Source: Lachnospiraceae bacterium | GTDB lineage: Bacteria; Bacillota; Clostridia; Lachnospirales; Lachnospiraceae | DNA: 64,000 nucleotides | Reading direction: 5' to 3' | Assembly: GCA_910574715.1 (NCBI GenBank) | Contig: CAJTCH010000003.1 | Span: forward strand, 62,001 to 126,000 | Shown here: piece after piece, positions 27,490 to 36,174 of the stretch | Layout of the letters: each line of letters opens with the position of its first letter | Position numbering within the stretch: the first letter of the stretch is position 1 | Translations under genes and position numbers: made by a program | The notes under the pieces: generated by a model | The model's database searches: none | The model's input: the letters and a program-made list of their open reading frames with translations, nothing else | What the model was told of the DNA's origin: nothing

Positions 27490-28413
27490 ATGAGCATTAC
27501 GAACAACACACTGAATGGAACGCAAAGACAAGAAGATTTTATTATGCTCCCCACCAACGATGTCTGCTTTGCCGGACTGATGGAGAATCCTATTGTTCGG
27601 AAAGGCTTCTGTGCCGCCGTTATGCGGGTTCATCCAGATGAAATTGGCAAAACAGAACTGCTTCCCACACATTTGCAGCGAGAAAATGCGGATGATAAGC
27701 TTGGCATTCTGGATGTACGGGTACGCATGAAAAACGGTACTCAGATCAACATGGAAATGCAGGTAAAATATTTTGATTTCTGGGATGAGCGTGCATTATT
27801 CTATCTAAGCAAAATGTTTTCCGAACAGTTGAAGCACGGAGATTCATACGAAAAACTTCAAAAATGTATCCACGTCAGTATTTTAGATTTTATACGGTTT
27901 CCGGGTGACGAAAACTGTTATCGTACAATACACTTCCGTGATGATGCTACCAATGAAATTTATAACCGCAAGATGGAATTACAGATTCTAGAGCTTAAAA
28001 AGCTTTCCAAAACTATTCTTCCAAAAGAAGATATCATTCATTGGATGCGTTTCTTTAATGGAAAGAACAAGGAGGAATTCGAACATATGGCACAGACAAA
28101 TGAATATCTGGGAGAGGCCTATGAAGCGTTACAAAGATTGAGTGCAGATGATAAGAAGCGTCTGGAATATGAAGCGCGTGACAAAGCATTGAAGGATTAT
28201 AATACTCAGATGAGCAGCGCTGAAAAGCGCGGCATTGAAATCGGTGAAAAACACGGCATTGAAATCGGTGAAAAACACGGCATTGAAATCGGTGAAAAGC
28301 GCGGCATTCAACTTGCCTGTAAAGTGTTCCGTTTGCATTCACAAGGTTTTTCAGCAGAAGAAATTGCCGCCGAATGCAACATCTCTGCCGAAAAAGTACA
28401 CGAAATCCTATAA
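27490..28413 (+). CDS. Rpn-family recombination-promoting nuclease/putative transposase, copy 1
   Basis: A 307-residue PD-(D/E)XK nuclease-family protein (PF12784-like). The core contains MLPTNDVCFAGLMENP, then KLGILDVRVRMKNGTQINMEMQV, whose D-x(n)-E-x-Q arrangement is the nuclease site. FDFWDERALFYLSKMF and IHVSILDF follow. The C-terminus has 8-residue repeats EKxGIEIG and a small helix-turn-helix-like end (GFSAEEIAAECNISAEKVHEI). RpnA-type proteins can move DNA in a RecA-independent way (known for E. coli). AAAGGAG precedes ATG. Its leader resembles those of two related copies near 56-58 kb. Confidence 0.88.
   Translation: MSITNNTLNGTQRQEDFIMLPTNDVCFAGLMENPIVRKGFCAAVMRVHPDEIGKTELLPTHLQRENADDKLGILDVRVRMKNGTQINMEMQVKYFDFWDERALFYLSKMFSEQLKHGDSYEKLQKCIHVSILDFIRFPGDENCYRTIHFRDDATNEIYNRKMELQILELKKLSKTILPKEDIIHWMRFFNGKNKEEFEHMAQTNEYLGEAYEALQRLSADDKKRLEYEARDKALKDYNTQMSSAEKRGIEIGEKHGIEIGEKHGIEIGEKRGIQLACKVFRLHSQGFSAEEIAAECNISAEKVHEIL
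28221..28308 (+). repeat. 24-bp tandem repeat inside Rpn copy 1
   Basis: Three full 24-bp units (28221-28244, 28245-28268, 28269-28292) plus a partial fourth encode the 8-residue unit EKxGIEIG. Units two and three are identical. Being in frame, copy-number change would alter protein length without breaking it. Confidence 0.85.
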
Positions 28414-28455
28414 GGCAGCAATTCGGGCCTGTCTAAATTATTCCCGGACAACCGC

Positions 28456-28483
28456 ATGAAAAGGGGCTGATTCCGACAGCCCC
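28456..28483 (-). terminator. Terminator of the ribokinase gene
   Basis: On the minus strand GGGGCTG-TCGGAAT-CAGCCCC is followed by TTTTCAT, 29 bases after the ribokinase stop. Confidence 0.75.
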
Positions 28484-28511
28484 GCCGCATCGTCCCTCTG
28501 ACGGTTGATTT

Positions 28512-29402
28512 CTATACCCCAAGTTCCGCTCTCGTCGGAATCGACACCCCCGCTCCCGGTCTTGATACTGCGATCGCCGACGCCCTCGCCGCCATATCCA
28601 TAGCTCCTTCAACCGCAGCTCCTTCTAATATCCCCGCAATAAAATATCCTGTATATGTATCTCCTGCCGCCGTCGTATCCACCGTCTCCGCCGGATAGAT
28701 CTCCCGCACTGCCCGCTTCGTACTGTCACAATACCGGGAACCTGCGCTGCCCAGAGTCAGTACGATCTTAGTCTGCGAAAATCTGCTTCTAAGGCCTTCT
28801 ATCAGTTTATCAGCATCCTCCGGCCTCTCTTCTAAGATCTGCCCCGCTTCTATTTCATTTAGGATAAAATAATCCACATACTGAAGTGGCAGTTCCTTTA
28901 TGATCTTATTCATCGGAGACGGATTGAGCACGATTATCATCCCTCTTTCACGGGCTTTTTTAACAATGTATCCCAGTTCATTGATCTCATTCTGCAGAAG
29001 AAGGTAATCTCCCGCCTCGAACCCCTCCAACGTATGATCGACCTGCTCTTTCGTGATCATCTGATTTGCCCCGCCATACAGAATGATACAGTTATCTCCT
29101 TTCTCATCGTTCTGGATAACCGCATGTCCCGTCTTCACCCCGGGAATGATTCGGATATACCTCGTATCCACTCCGGCTTCTTCAAGAAATTCTATCAGAA
29201 ACCTTCCCTCTTCTCCAATCGCTCCGGCATGGAAGACCGAAACACCTGCTTTCCCAAGTGCAACAGACTGATTCAGCCCCTTTCCTCCCGGATAGGTATT
29301 CAGCGTTTCCGAAGAGATTGTTTCGCCCTTCTCTACGATATGATGCAATTTATATACATAATCGATATTAAGCGATCCAAAATTCAGTACCTTCATCTTC
29401 AT
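28512..29402 (-). CDS. Ribokinase/PfkB-family sugar kinase
   Basis: A 296-residue PfkB-family kinase. It has the N-terminal substrate motif NFGSLNIDYVYKL, the GGKGLNQSVALGKAG signature, and the C-terminal nucleotide/anion-hole motif DTTAAGDTYTGYFIAG with the catalytic Asp. The pattern fits ribokinase best. AAAGGG precedes ATG. There is no ribose transporter nearby, so the substrate could be another pentose or a nucleoside. It stands alone between an Rpn gene and an unrecognised gene. Confidence 0.88.
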   Translation of the reverse strand: MKMKVLNFGSLNIDYVYKLHHIVEKGETISSETLNTYPGGKGLNQSVALGKAGVSVFHAGAIGEEGRFLIEFLEEAGVDTRYIRIIPGVKTGHAVIQNDEKGDNCIILYGGANQMITKEQVDHTLEGFEAGDYLLLQNEINELGYIVKKARERGMIIVLNPSPMNKIIKELPLQYVDYFILNEIEAGQILEERPEDADKLIEGLRSRFSQTKIVLTLGSAGSRYCDSTKRAVREIYPAETVDTTAAGDTYTGYFIAGILEGAAVEGAMDMAARASAIAVSRPGAGVSIPTRAELGV

Positions 29403-29466
29403 TTATCCCTTTCTTTTCTCCAACCTTCATTTGTCTGTTCGTGTATATTTTTTACAAAACCGACGT

Positions 29467-29500
29467 AAAAAAGGGAACGAAGTCTTCTCTTCGTTCCCTT
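29467..29500 (-). terminator. Terminator of the 214-residue unknown gene
   Basis: On the minus strand AAGGGAACGAAG pairs with CTTCGTTCCCTT across a six-base loop, followed by TTTTTT. Confidence 0.85.
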
Positions 29501-29516
29501 ATAATTCTTCTGGATC

Positions 29517-30161
29517 CTATTCTGTCTTGCCAGCCTTCTCATAATAGCTGTCGAACAGATCTCCGATTGCACTGTGTGTCTCCTGCGCAATAGATGGAAG
29601 TGACTTGCCCCAAGCCTGAGTAGCCTGCTCAAATCCCTTCTCCACTGCCGCCTGCATCTTTTTCATCTTCTCCGGGTCATCTCCCGCGAGAGCATACGCA
29701 AAATCAAAGATTCTCTGAGATGTCTGCTTTACACCCCAGTATCCGTCTTCGGAAATTGCTTCCTGAGCTTCTGCCTTCGTCTGCGCGTCAACTGTGAAGT
29801 TACCGCTGGCAATCAGCTTCCACATATTGTCGCCCTGTGCAGCGGCGCCGGTAATTCCCTGCTTCTGGAACATCTGGGTCATCATATTCGTAAAACGGGT
29901 CATCTGATTATCCAGATCCGCCTTCAGGCTCTTCACCAGTGCGGCCCTCTCAGAATCACTCATCTTACCATTAACTTTCGTATCCTTGCTGAATTCAACA
30001 CGGTCGGTATTCGTCTTGGAAGTTGTCTTATCCACGGCGCCTACCGCATCTTTACTCTGCTCCTCTGCAGCCTTGGACGCTGCTGCCGTCTTGTTAGCAT
30101 TCACAGAAGTATATCCTGTAGCCGCCTGTACATTCTGATAATAAAGGTCATCGATTTTCAC
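29517..30161 (-). CDS. Unrecognised 214-residue protein, helical, soluble
   Basis: It starts with GTG at 30161 (VKIDDLYYQNVQAATGYTSV), chosen because AAGGAGG lies 8 bases upstream. Residues about 20-60 are a low-complexity Ala/Ser/Lys/Thr linker with TDRVEFSKDTK. Residues 65-110 are helical and Met-rich (QMTRFTNMMTQMFQKQG), and 110-214 are helical with conserved-looking aromatic residues (GYWGVKQTSQRIFDFAYALAG). There is no signal peptide or membrane segment. The short N-terminal peptide, linker and DRVEFS loosely recall FlgM-like or flagellar-associated proteins, but I would not assign it. It is followed by a strong terminator. Confidence 0.75.
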   Translation of the reverse strand: MKIDDLYYQNVQAATGYTSVNANKTAAASKAAEEQSKDAVGAVDKTTSKTNTDRVEFSKDTKVNGKMSDSERAALVKSLKADLDNQMTRFTNMMTQMFQKQGITGAAAQGDNMWKLIASGNFTVDAQTKAEAQEAISEDGYWGVKQTSQRIFDFAYALAGDDPEKMKKMQAAVEKGFEQATQAWGKSLPSIAQETHSAIGDLFDSYYEKAGKTE

Positions 30162-30193
30162 AGCATTTCCTCCTTTTCCTCTTCTCAATTATC

Positions 30194-30213
30194 TAGTACA
30201 ACATTGCACTAGT
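30194..30213. repeat. Relic end of a copy-3-type palindromic element
   Basis: TAGTACAACATTGCACTAGT matches the left end of the T-box element (TAGTACATCATTGCATTAAT) at 17 of 20 positions, including the CTAG junction. The rest of the element and its other end are missing. Confidence 0.4.
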
Positions 30214-30306
30214 GTGCCAAGAAAATCATTTTATTTATGTTCATACTGTTATATCGGCGGCAGCGGGAAAAAATTAAGATTGTATTGGGAATTACTTCCT
30301 TATTTT

Positions 30307-30906
30307 TTAACCTTCATCAACCGCACGCAACGACTCCAGGAACGGATTCAGAAGCTCCTGCCCGTACTGCAGGAGAGAATAATGTCCCTGCTGCAGACAC
30401 CAGTTATAGGTGAGCCCGATCTGAAAGCTTGCGATCATATCCGTCAGGACCGGATAAGAATGCACAGAAACGATCTCTCCCGTTTCGCTTCCTTCCTTAA
30501 GGAGCTGCCGGAGGATCTGATAATACCGCCTGTCAGGATTCAGTATATGGCGCACTCCCTCTGTCATGACCTGCCGCCCGTACAGCGACGGATAAAAGGA
30601 ATGGAAAGGAGATTCCTCCACCGCACGCATCACATAACCGTTGAACGAGATCAGATTATCGACCGTATGCTTCTCTTTATCATAATATTCCTGCAGCCAG
30701 ATATCATAATCATTATCGTAAGTATAAGCGACCGTAAACAGCAGCTCCTCTTTCCCATGAAAATGATGATAGAATGCGCTGCGCGAAGTACCTGATTTTG
30801 CAATGATCTGCGAGATCGTGGTTTCTTCATATCCGTTATCCTGAAATAATTCCCACGCAGCCGACATAATCTTTTCTTTTGTTTTCTTTTTATATGGTCC
30901 TCTCAT
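30307..30906 (-). CDS. TetR/AcrR-family transcriptional regulator
   Basis: A 199-residue regulator. The N-terminal DNA-binding domain reads KEKIMSAAWELFQDNGYEE then TTISQIIAKSGTSRSAFYHHF, the standard TetR helix-turn-helix. The C-terminal ligand domain is helical and contains several aromatic residues (SPFHSFYPSLYG). GCGGGGA precedes ATG. It is divergent from the peptidase/transporter operon that begins at 31124, and a long inverted repeat in the shared gap overlaps that operon's promoter, so it is the likely repressor. Confidence 0.92.
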   Translation of the reverse strand: MRGPYKKKTKEKIMSAAWELFQDNGYEETTISQIIAKSGTSRSAFYHHFHGKEELLFTVAYTYDNDYDIWLQEYYDKEKHTVDNLISFNGYVMRAVEESPFHSFYPSLYGRQVMTEGVRHILNPDRRYYQILRQLLKEGSETGEIVSVHSYPVLTDMIASFQIGLTYNWCLQQGHYSLLQYGQELLNPFLESLRAVDEG

Positions 30907-31002
30907 GGAAATCCCCGCTTTCTGTAATTATCATAATCATAACATAATCCGCCGCCCGCATCAAGGCGGCCGCAGATCGCATGCTAACTTCAACATAAAT
31001 TT

Positions 31003-31027
31003 CAATATATATACGATATATATATTG
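31003..31027. promoter_or_regulatory. TetR-type operator, 11+3+11 inverted repeat
   Basis: CAATATATATA-CGA-TATATATATTG is a perfect 11-base inverted repeat around a three-base centre. Its right end overlaps the -35 box of the downstream promoter, so binding would block transcription. It lies 97 bases from the divergent TetR start. Confidence 0.7.
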
Positions 31028-31054
31028 ACTATAATACAGTATCTTTGATAAAAT
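31025..31054 (+). promoter_or_regulatory. Promoter of the pyroglutamyl-peptide operon
   Basis: TTGACT (31025-31030) and TAAAAT (31049-31054) are 18 bases apart. The -35 box overlaps the inverted repeat at 31003-31027. Confidence 0.65.
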
Positions 31055-31123
31055 TTAGATAATGTATGATAATAAGAACGCAGTACGGAATTAAGTTTAA
31101 TTTTAACATTGGAGGCATTTATT

Positions 31124-34100
31124 ATGAAACGATTAAGAATGGATGGGCTTCTGACCGAAAGCAGGAAAAGATATGCCGTTGAAGCTGCCCTGCTGCTTGG
31201 ATTCCAGACAGAATCCGCAGTATTTCCGATAGCGGGGCCTGACGGTGAGATCCCCATCCCGGAATCAGACGAAGAGCTGCTGTCTCTATGGCACCTGGAC
31301 GGAGCCGATATGCCGGACGGATATACCCCGGCACAGGCAGCGGGGCCGGTCTTTGAATTGGATTTCCGTAAGAGACACGGGCTTGAATACCTTTTTTCCA
31401 GAGGATTCTTCCTTAAGGACGAGAATCATGACCTGCTGCCCGACCGATTGGACGTCAAACTTATCCTCCCGGAAGACACAGATACCGCAATGCTCACGGC
31501 TGCCTGCAATCTGGCGTTCCGTTTCGGCATGGAGACGACCGCTTTCGAAGGCGGTATCCTGGCGCCGGAAGGCTATGGAGGGAATGCCGTGATCTTCGAG
31601 CACGCCGAACAGGAGGAACTGGTACTTGAAGAGCTTCCCGGCGCCGTACATGTACACATCAGGGGCACCGGACAGAAGCTTCTGGAATTCTCGAACCTGA
31701 TCTGCGAGAGATTCCCTGTCACCAACGCTTTTCAGAGCTGGCGCGACGTCCTGATGGATATGACGGATGATTTTGCACTCAGAGGAGCAGACGGACAGCT
31801 TGCCTATCTTAAGGCCTGTCTGGACAAGGAGCCGGAAGGCTCTCTGACGGAGTACACATTATACGGGGCGCCTGAGATCACCGAAGAACAGAAGGCGCAT
31901 TTTCCCGAAGGCAGTATTCAGAACCATAAGGCAGGCAAGAAGGTCTGGGAACACAATTTCGATCTGCCCTGGGAAGCAGATACCTTCGAGCAGATCATTA
32001 GGGAAGAGATCATCCCGGCTCTTCGCACCGGCGATATCGTCCGAATCGAAGGAGCTCTCAGCGAAGACCCTGAGACGCGGAAAACCATAGCGGACCGTAT
32101 CCGAGAGACGATCAAGCCCACAGGCGCCGACCTTAAGAGCATTCAGCTTATCTGCGCTTACAAGCAGGGGTATTCATGGATAGACGAGGCGGTAATCCCG
32201 GCTATATGCTCTGGTACAACGCAAGATTCACGCGATACAGCGCCTAAGAAAGCTGAGATCTACTTCAAGCCGTTTCTCCCGGAAGGAGAAACCGTCTGGC
32301 TTGACGAGAACGGGGCAACACCTTCTTACCATAATCTGAAGGCTGATGATCCTGACAAATGGTATGATCTTCCGATCCGTTATCTTCAGGAATTGTATCC
32401 TATTCAGGATAAACTGACAGAGAAGCTGGGGCTTAAGCAGGATGATATAGTGTTTCACGCTTATGAAGGCGCCGAGGAATTGACCTATCTGTGCAGAATT
32501 ATCATGCAGGATGGAACATGCCGGGAGTTCCGGTATCTGGCGAGATATTCCGAGCGTCCGTACCTTGACGAATACCCGCAGATGGGGAAGGTTCATCCCA
32601 GCACCGGTTATATCCAGGTATGGGTGAACGAAGAAGAACGGCTGAACCGCAGGATACCCACCGATCTGGAACAGATCTGGGATATCTACCAGGGGCAGAT
32701 CCTTCCTCTGTGCCGTAATTATATAGAAGAGAAGACGAAAGGCGCTGCAACTTCCGATATGCAGCCTTTCTTCCAGAAGCTTTTGCTGGAGGTATGGGCA
32801 AGCGAGCCGGATTACAGGACCGGAAGCCGGGAAGACCTGATATCCTCTCTGGATGCACTCCATGAGGATATGTATTTCGTGGGCAGCGATTATTTCAAGA
32901 ACTACGGCTTACAGCAGTCAGATCAGCTCTTCGATGCCCCCGGTCTGATCCTTCCCAAGATACATAAGCGCGAAGGAGCTCCCGCATTCCGGGCTGTACT
33001 CTATGAGCGTCAGCAGGAAGAGGCCTGTATTATCCGCAGTCAGAAGACGGACGCCGGCAGCGGAACGATCGCCGTACAGCAATTGCGAAGAGATCAGATA
33101 GACCTCCGCATCACACGGATCTGTCCAAGCGGCGGCCGCCTCGTACTGGAGATACCTGTAACCGAGATTTCCTCAGATGTAACGGCTGCCTATGCACAGC
33201 TATTTGCGGAAGGAAGACTGAACATAAGCGGCAAGATCGCGGATTGCTATATCCTTAAGTTCCTTGCCGGAGACGGAACGGCTTACGAAGCATCCGCTCC
33301 GCAGACGGCAGCGCTTCCCATGAAGCAGATCACTGATATCGATCTTCATGAAAATGAACTGATCGGATACGACACCTGCCTTGAGATCCTCGAAGAGCTC
33401 AGATGCGTACAAGGGCTTGAAGTCTTTGAGACCGCTCACTCTTACCAGGGGCGCAGACTCTACGGGATCTGGCTGAAACCAGAATACGAAGGATATCTGT
33501 CTATGACAAAACGGCTGTCAAGATGTCCAAGCGAGATCATCAACGCCAGGCATCATGCCAACGAGGTTTCCAGTACGAACGCCGCATTTATACTATTGAA
33601 GAGATTACTGACGGAAGATATCTACAGGGACCTTCCCCGGAAGCTGAATCTGGTTCTGGTTCCCATGGAGAATACCGACGGCGCTGCTATCCATTACGAA
33701 CTCCAGAAGGAGCATCCTTATTGGAAGTTCCATGTGGCAAGATTCAATGCGGTCGGAAAGGAATTCTATCATGACCATTTCCGCCAGGATACCATACATG
33801 CCGAAGCAATGGGGCTTACACGGCTCTTTGAAAAATATATACCGGATATGATCGTAGACAACCACGGAGTACCGAGCCACGAGTGGGAGCAGCAGTTCTC
33901 AGGCTACACTTCTCCCTCTTACAAGGGCTTCTGGCTGCCGAGATCTCTGCTCTACGGATACTTCTGGTATGTAACGGATGAGCAATACCGTTCTAATTAC
34001 TCCGTCAATAAGATGATGGAAGATGTGATCGCAGACGAGATTGCCGCAGATGAAGAGATGACACGGTGGAATCAGGAGTGGAGCGCACAGTTCGAGAAGT

Positions 34101-34444
34101 ATGCTCACGCCTGGATGCCGAAGCTGTTTCCTGCGGATTACTATAAGAATATGATCAATTACTGGATACCCTTCGCCTTTGACCCGGCACACCGGTATCC
34201 ATCCATCCGCTTCCCCTGGATCACTACGGTGGCATACACCAGCGAAGTGGCGGATGAGACCGCGCAGGGTGAATATCTGAACCTGTGCGCAAGGGCACAC
34301 GCGGCGCACGACGAAGCAACCATCCGAATGCTGATGGCGGCAGAGTATATACATACCTGCCGGTGCGGGCGCCGGGACGGACAGATCTTTACCGAATACT
34401 TGCGGCTAAGACCCATGGCCGTGAACAATTCGGAGCAAAGATAG
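31124..34444 (+). CDS. M14-family zinc carboxypeptidase, long form
   Basis: A 1106-residue protein, more than twice the length of a bare M14 domain. The C-terminal part (about 740-1060) holds the zinc motif NARHHANEVSS (HxxE-like, near 807), a downstream HG-type ligand VDNHGVPSHEWEQ near 910, and a family-like RFNAVGKEFYHDH region. The first about 700 residues contain repeated acidic and aromatic stretches without a recognised domain. There is no signal peptide, so it is cytoplasmic. The start at 31124 (MKRLRMDGLL) is set by GGAGG 8 bases upstream. It leads the operon with DUF969, DUF979, an M29-type aminopeptidase and Pcp, which suggests peptide processing from both ends. Confidence 0.82.
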   Translation: MKRLRMDGLLTESRKRYAVEAALLLGFQTESAVFPIAGPDGEIPIPESDEELLSLWHLDGADMPDGYTPAQAAGPVFELDFRKRHGLEYLFSRGFFLKDENHDLLPDRLDVKLILPEDTDTAMLTAACNLAFRFGMETTAFEGGILAPEGYGGNAVIFEHAEQEELVLEELPGAVHVHIRGTGQKLLEFSNLICERFPVTNAFQSWRDVLMDMTDDFALRGADGQLAYLKACLDKEPEGSLTEYTLYGAPEITEEQKAHFPEGSIQNHKAGKKVWEHNFDLPWEADTFEQIIREEIIPALRTGDIVRIEGALSEDPETRKTIADRIRETIKPTGADLKSIQLICAYKQGYSWIDEAVIPAICSGTTQDSRDTAPKKAEIYFKPFLPEGETVWLDENGATPSYHNLKADDPDKWYDLPIRYLQELYPIQDKLTEKLGLKQDDIVFHAYEGAEELTYLCRIIMQDGTCREFRYLARYSERPYLDEYPQMGKVHPSTGYIQVWVNEEERLNRRIPTDLEQIWDIYQGQILPLCRNYIEEKTKGAATSDMQPFFQKLLLEVWASEPDYRTGSREDLISSLDALHEDMYFVGSDYFKNYGLQQSDQLFDAPGLILPKIHKREGAPAFRAVLYERQQEEACIIRSQKTDAGSGTIAVQQLRRDQIDLRITRICPSGGRLVLEIPVTEISSDVTAAYAQLFAEGRLNISGKIADCYILKFLAGDGTAYEASAPQTAALPMKQITDIDLHENELIGYDTCLEILEELRCVQGLEVFETAHSYQGRRLYGIWLKPEYEGYLSMTKRLSRCPSEIINARHHANEVSSTNAAFILLKRLLTEDIYRDLPRKLNLVLVPMENTDGAAIHYELQKEHPYWKFHVARFNAVGKEFYHDHFRQDTIHAEAMGLTRLFEKYIPDMIVDNHGVPSHEWEQQFSGYTSPSYKGFWLPRSLLYGYFWYVTDEQYRSNYSVNKMMEDVIADEIAADEEMTRWNQEWSAQFEKYAHAWMPKLFPADYYKNMINYWIPFAFDPAHRYPSIRFPWITTVAYTSEVADETAQGEYLNLCARAHAAHDEATIRMLMAAEYIHTCRCGRRDGQIFTEYLRLRPMAVNNSEQR

Positions 34445-34482
34445 ATACTATTAACACTTTTCACTAGAAGGAGGAGAAGTAA

Positions 34483-35163
34483 ATGGAACTAATTAAACTG
34501 GTTGGCGTTCTGATCGTAATTGTCGGGTTTGCATTGAAGCTGGATTCGATCCTCATCATTTTCCTGGCGCTGATTACAACAGGACTCGTAGGGGGACTTG
34601 GCATTGACGGCCTGTTGGAAGCGATCGGAACGAATTTCGTAGCAAACAGGAGTATGGCGATCTTCATCATGATTCTTCTGATCACAGGCGTCCTGGAGAG
34701 AAACGGGCTGCGCGAGGCCGCGACAGACCTGATCAAGAAGGTCAAAGGCGCAACCGCCGGCAAGGTTATCTGCGCATACGGTGTTATGCGAGGAATCTTC
34801 GGCGCATTCAACGTCGGTTTCGGCGGTGTTGCCGGATTCGTACGCCCGGTTGTACTCCCGATGGCAGAAGCGGCTGTCAAAAACCAGGGCCATGAAGCAG
34901 CTGAAGAGCATGTGGAAGACATCAAGGGTATGGCATCTGCAATGGAGAATATTACATGGTTCTTCTTCCAGGTATTATTCGTCGGCGGATCAGGCGGTAT
35001 CCTGGTGCAGAGCACACTGGCTTCCCTGGGCTATGAGGTCGAACTGATCGAGCTTGCGGCGGCAGAGATCCCGGTCGCGATCGTTGCGTTGATCGCAGGC
35101 TGTGCCGTTACACTCCTGAATGATAAGAAACTGACAAACAGATATTACAAAGACACGAAGTAG
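34483..35163 (+). CDS. DUF969 membrane protein (putative 5-oxoproline transporter subunit)
   Basis: A 226-residue membrane protein with about six hydrophobic segments, starting LIKLVGVLIVIVGFALKLDS and containing the conserved GAFNVGFGGVAGFVRPVVLPM and ITWFFFQVLFVGGSGGILV regions. AAGGAGG precedes ATG. DUF969 and DUF979 genes are nearly always adjacent and often next to pyrrolidone-carboxylate peptidase, and annotation pipelines call the pair a 5-oxoproline transporter. It is followed after 12 bases by DUF979. Transport has not been shown here; the assignment rests on gene neighbours. Confidence 0.88.
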   Translation: MELIKLVGVLIVIVGFALKLDSILIIFLALITTGLVGGLGIDGLLEAIGTNFVANRSMAIFIMILLITGVLERNGLREAATDLIKKVKGATAGKVICAYGVMRGIFGAFNVGFGGVAGFVRPVVLPMAEAAVKNQGHEAAEEHVEDIKGMASAMENITWFFFQVLFVGGSGGILVQSTLASLGYEVELIELAAAEIPVAIVALIAGCAVTLLNDKKLTNRYYKDTK

Positions 35164-35175
35164 GAGGTGCTTAGA

Positions 35176-36129
35176 ATGGCTGATTTGAAATTTATACAGA
35201 TAAATGAAGTATTAGGCACGAACCTGCTGAACATGGTATGGGTCATCGTAGGTTTGATCGCTATCTATGCAGGAGTTAAGAATCTGATGGATGAACAGAA
35301 TCCTTCCAGGATCGGAACCGCCTTATTCTGGTGCTCTTTCGGAGTCGTATGCGCCTTCGGCACCTGGCTTCCTGCGAAGATCTCCGGCGCCCTGGTCATC
35401 ATCATGTGTCTGCCGCCGATCTTCAAGAAGGTAAAAGTCGGCAAATCAGACGCGCCGACCAGGGAACACACCATAGAACAGTATCAGAAAGTCGGAATGA
35501 AGATCTTCTTCCCGGCGGTCTGCGTAGGCTTATTCTCACTGTTATTTGCGTTTTTCAGTAATTTAAGCTCTATGGTTGCAGTCACTCTGGGTGTCATCGT
35601 TGCTATGATCATCCTGATGCTCTACAATCCATCTGAAAATAAACCTAAGGTATTCCTTAAGGAATCCGAGAGATTTCTCTCCATCATGGGTCCGTTATGT
35701 ATGCTCCCGCAGCTTCTCGGCTGTCTCGGAGGCGTATTCACGGCGGCCGGTGTCGGAGATGTCGTTGCCAGTATTGTGGAGAAGATCGTTCCGAAGGGAA
35801 ATGTCAACGTAGGTATCATCGTATTTGCAATCGGTATGGCAATATTTACTATGATCATGGGTAACGCATTCGCAGCCATCACGGTAATCACCGTAGGTAT
35901 CGGCGGCCCCTTCGTTCTGGCATACGGCGCCGACCCGATCACCATCGGTATGCTGGCGCTGACCTGCGGTTACTGCGGTACCTTATGTACGCCTATGGCA
36001 GCTAATTTCAACATCGTTCCGGTAGCTATCCTGAACATGAAGGACCGTTGGGGAGTTATCAAGAATCAGGTGATCGTAGCCGGAATCATGCTGGTATTCC
36101 AGATCTGTTACATGATCATATTCAAGTAA
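35176..36129 (+). CDS. DUF979 membrane protein (putative 5-oxoproline transporter subunit)
   Basis: A 317-residue membrane protein with about nine hydrophobic segments. Conserved-looking stretches are GTALFWCSFGVVCAFGTWLP, GNAFAAITVITVGIGGPFVL and TCGYCGTLCTPMAANFN. The last of these carries closely spaced Cys and Gly residues and resembles a permease signature. The start at 35176 (MADLKFIQ) has TAGGAGGTG 7 bases upstream. It pairs with DUF969 immediately upstream and precedes an aminopeptidase and Pcp. Confidence 0.88.
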   Translation: MADLKFIQINEVLGTNLLNMVWVIVGLIAIYAGVKNLMDEQNPSRIGTALFWCSFGVVCAFGTWLPAKISGALVIIMCLPPIFKKVKVGKSDAPTREHTIEQYQKVGMKIFFPAVCVGLFSLLFAFFSNLSSMVAVTLGVIVAMIILMLYNPSENKPKVFLKESERFLSIMGPLCMLPQLLGCLGGVFTAAGVGDVVASIVEKIVPKGNVNVGIIVFAIGMAIFTMIMGNAFAAITVITVGIGGPFVLAYGADPITIGMLALTCGYCGTLCTPMAANFNIVPVAILNMKDRWGVIKNQVIVAGIMLVFQICYMIIFK

Positions 36130-36174
36130 ACAGGATCCGGCAGGCACCATAAAATAAAAAAGGATGTGGAAAAA

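Noticed and set aside
28221..28308. Tandem repeat considered as a CRISPR-like array
   Set aside because: The units are contiguous without spacers and encode an in-frame protein repeat.
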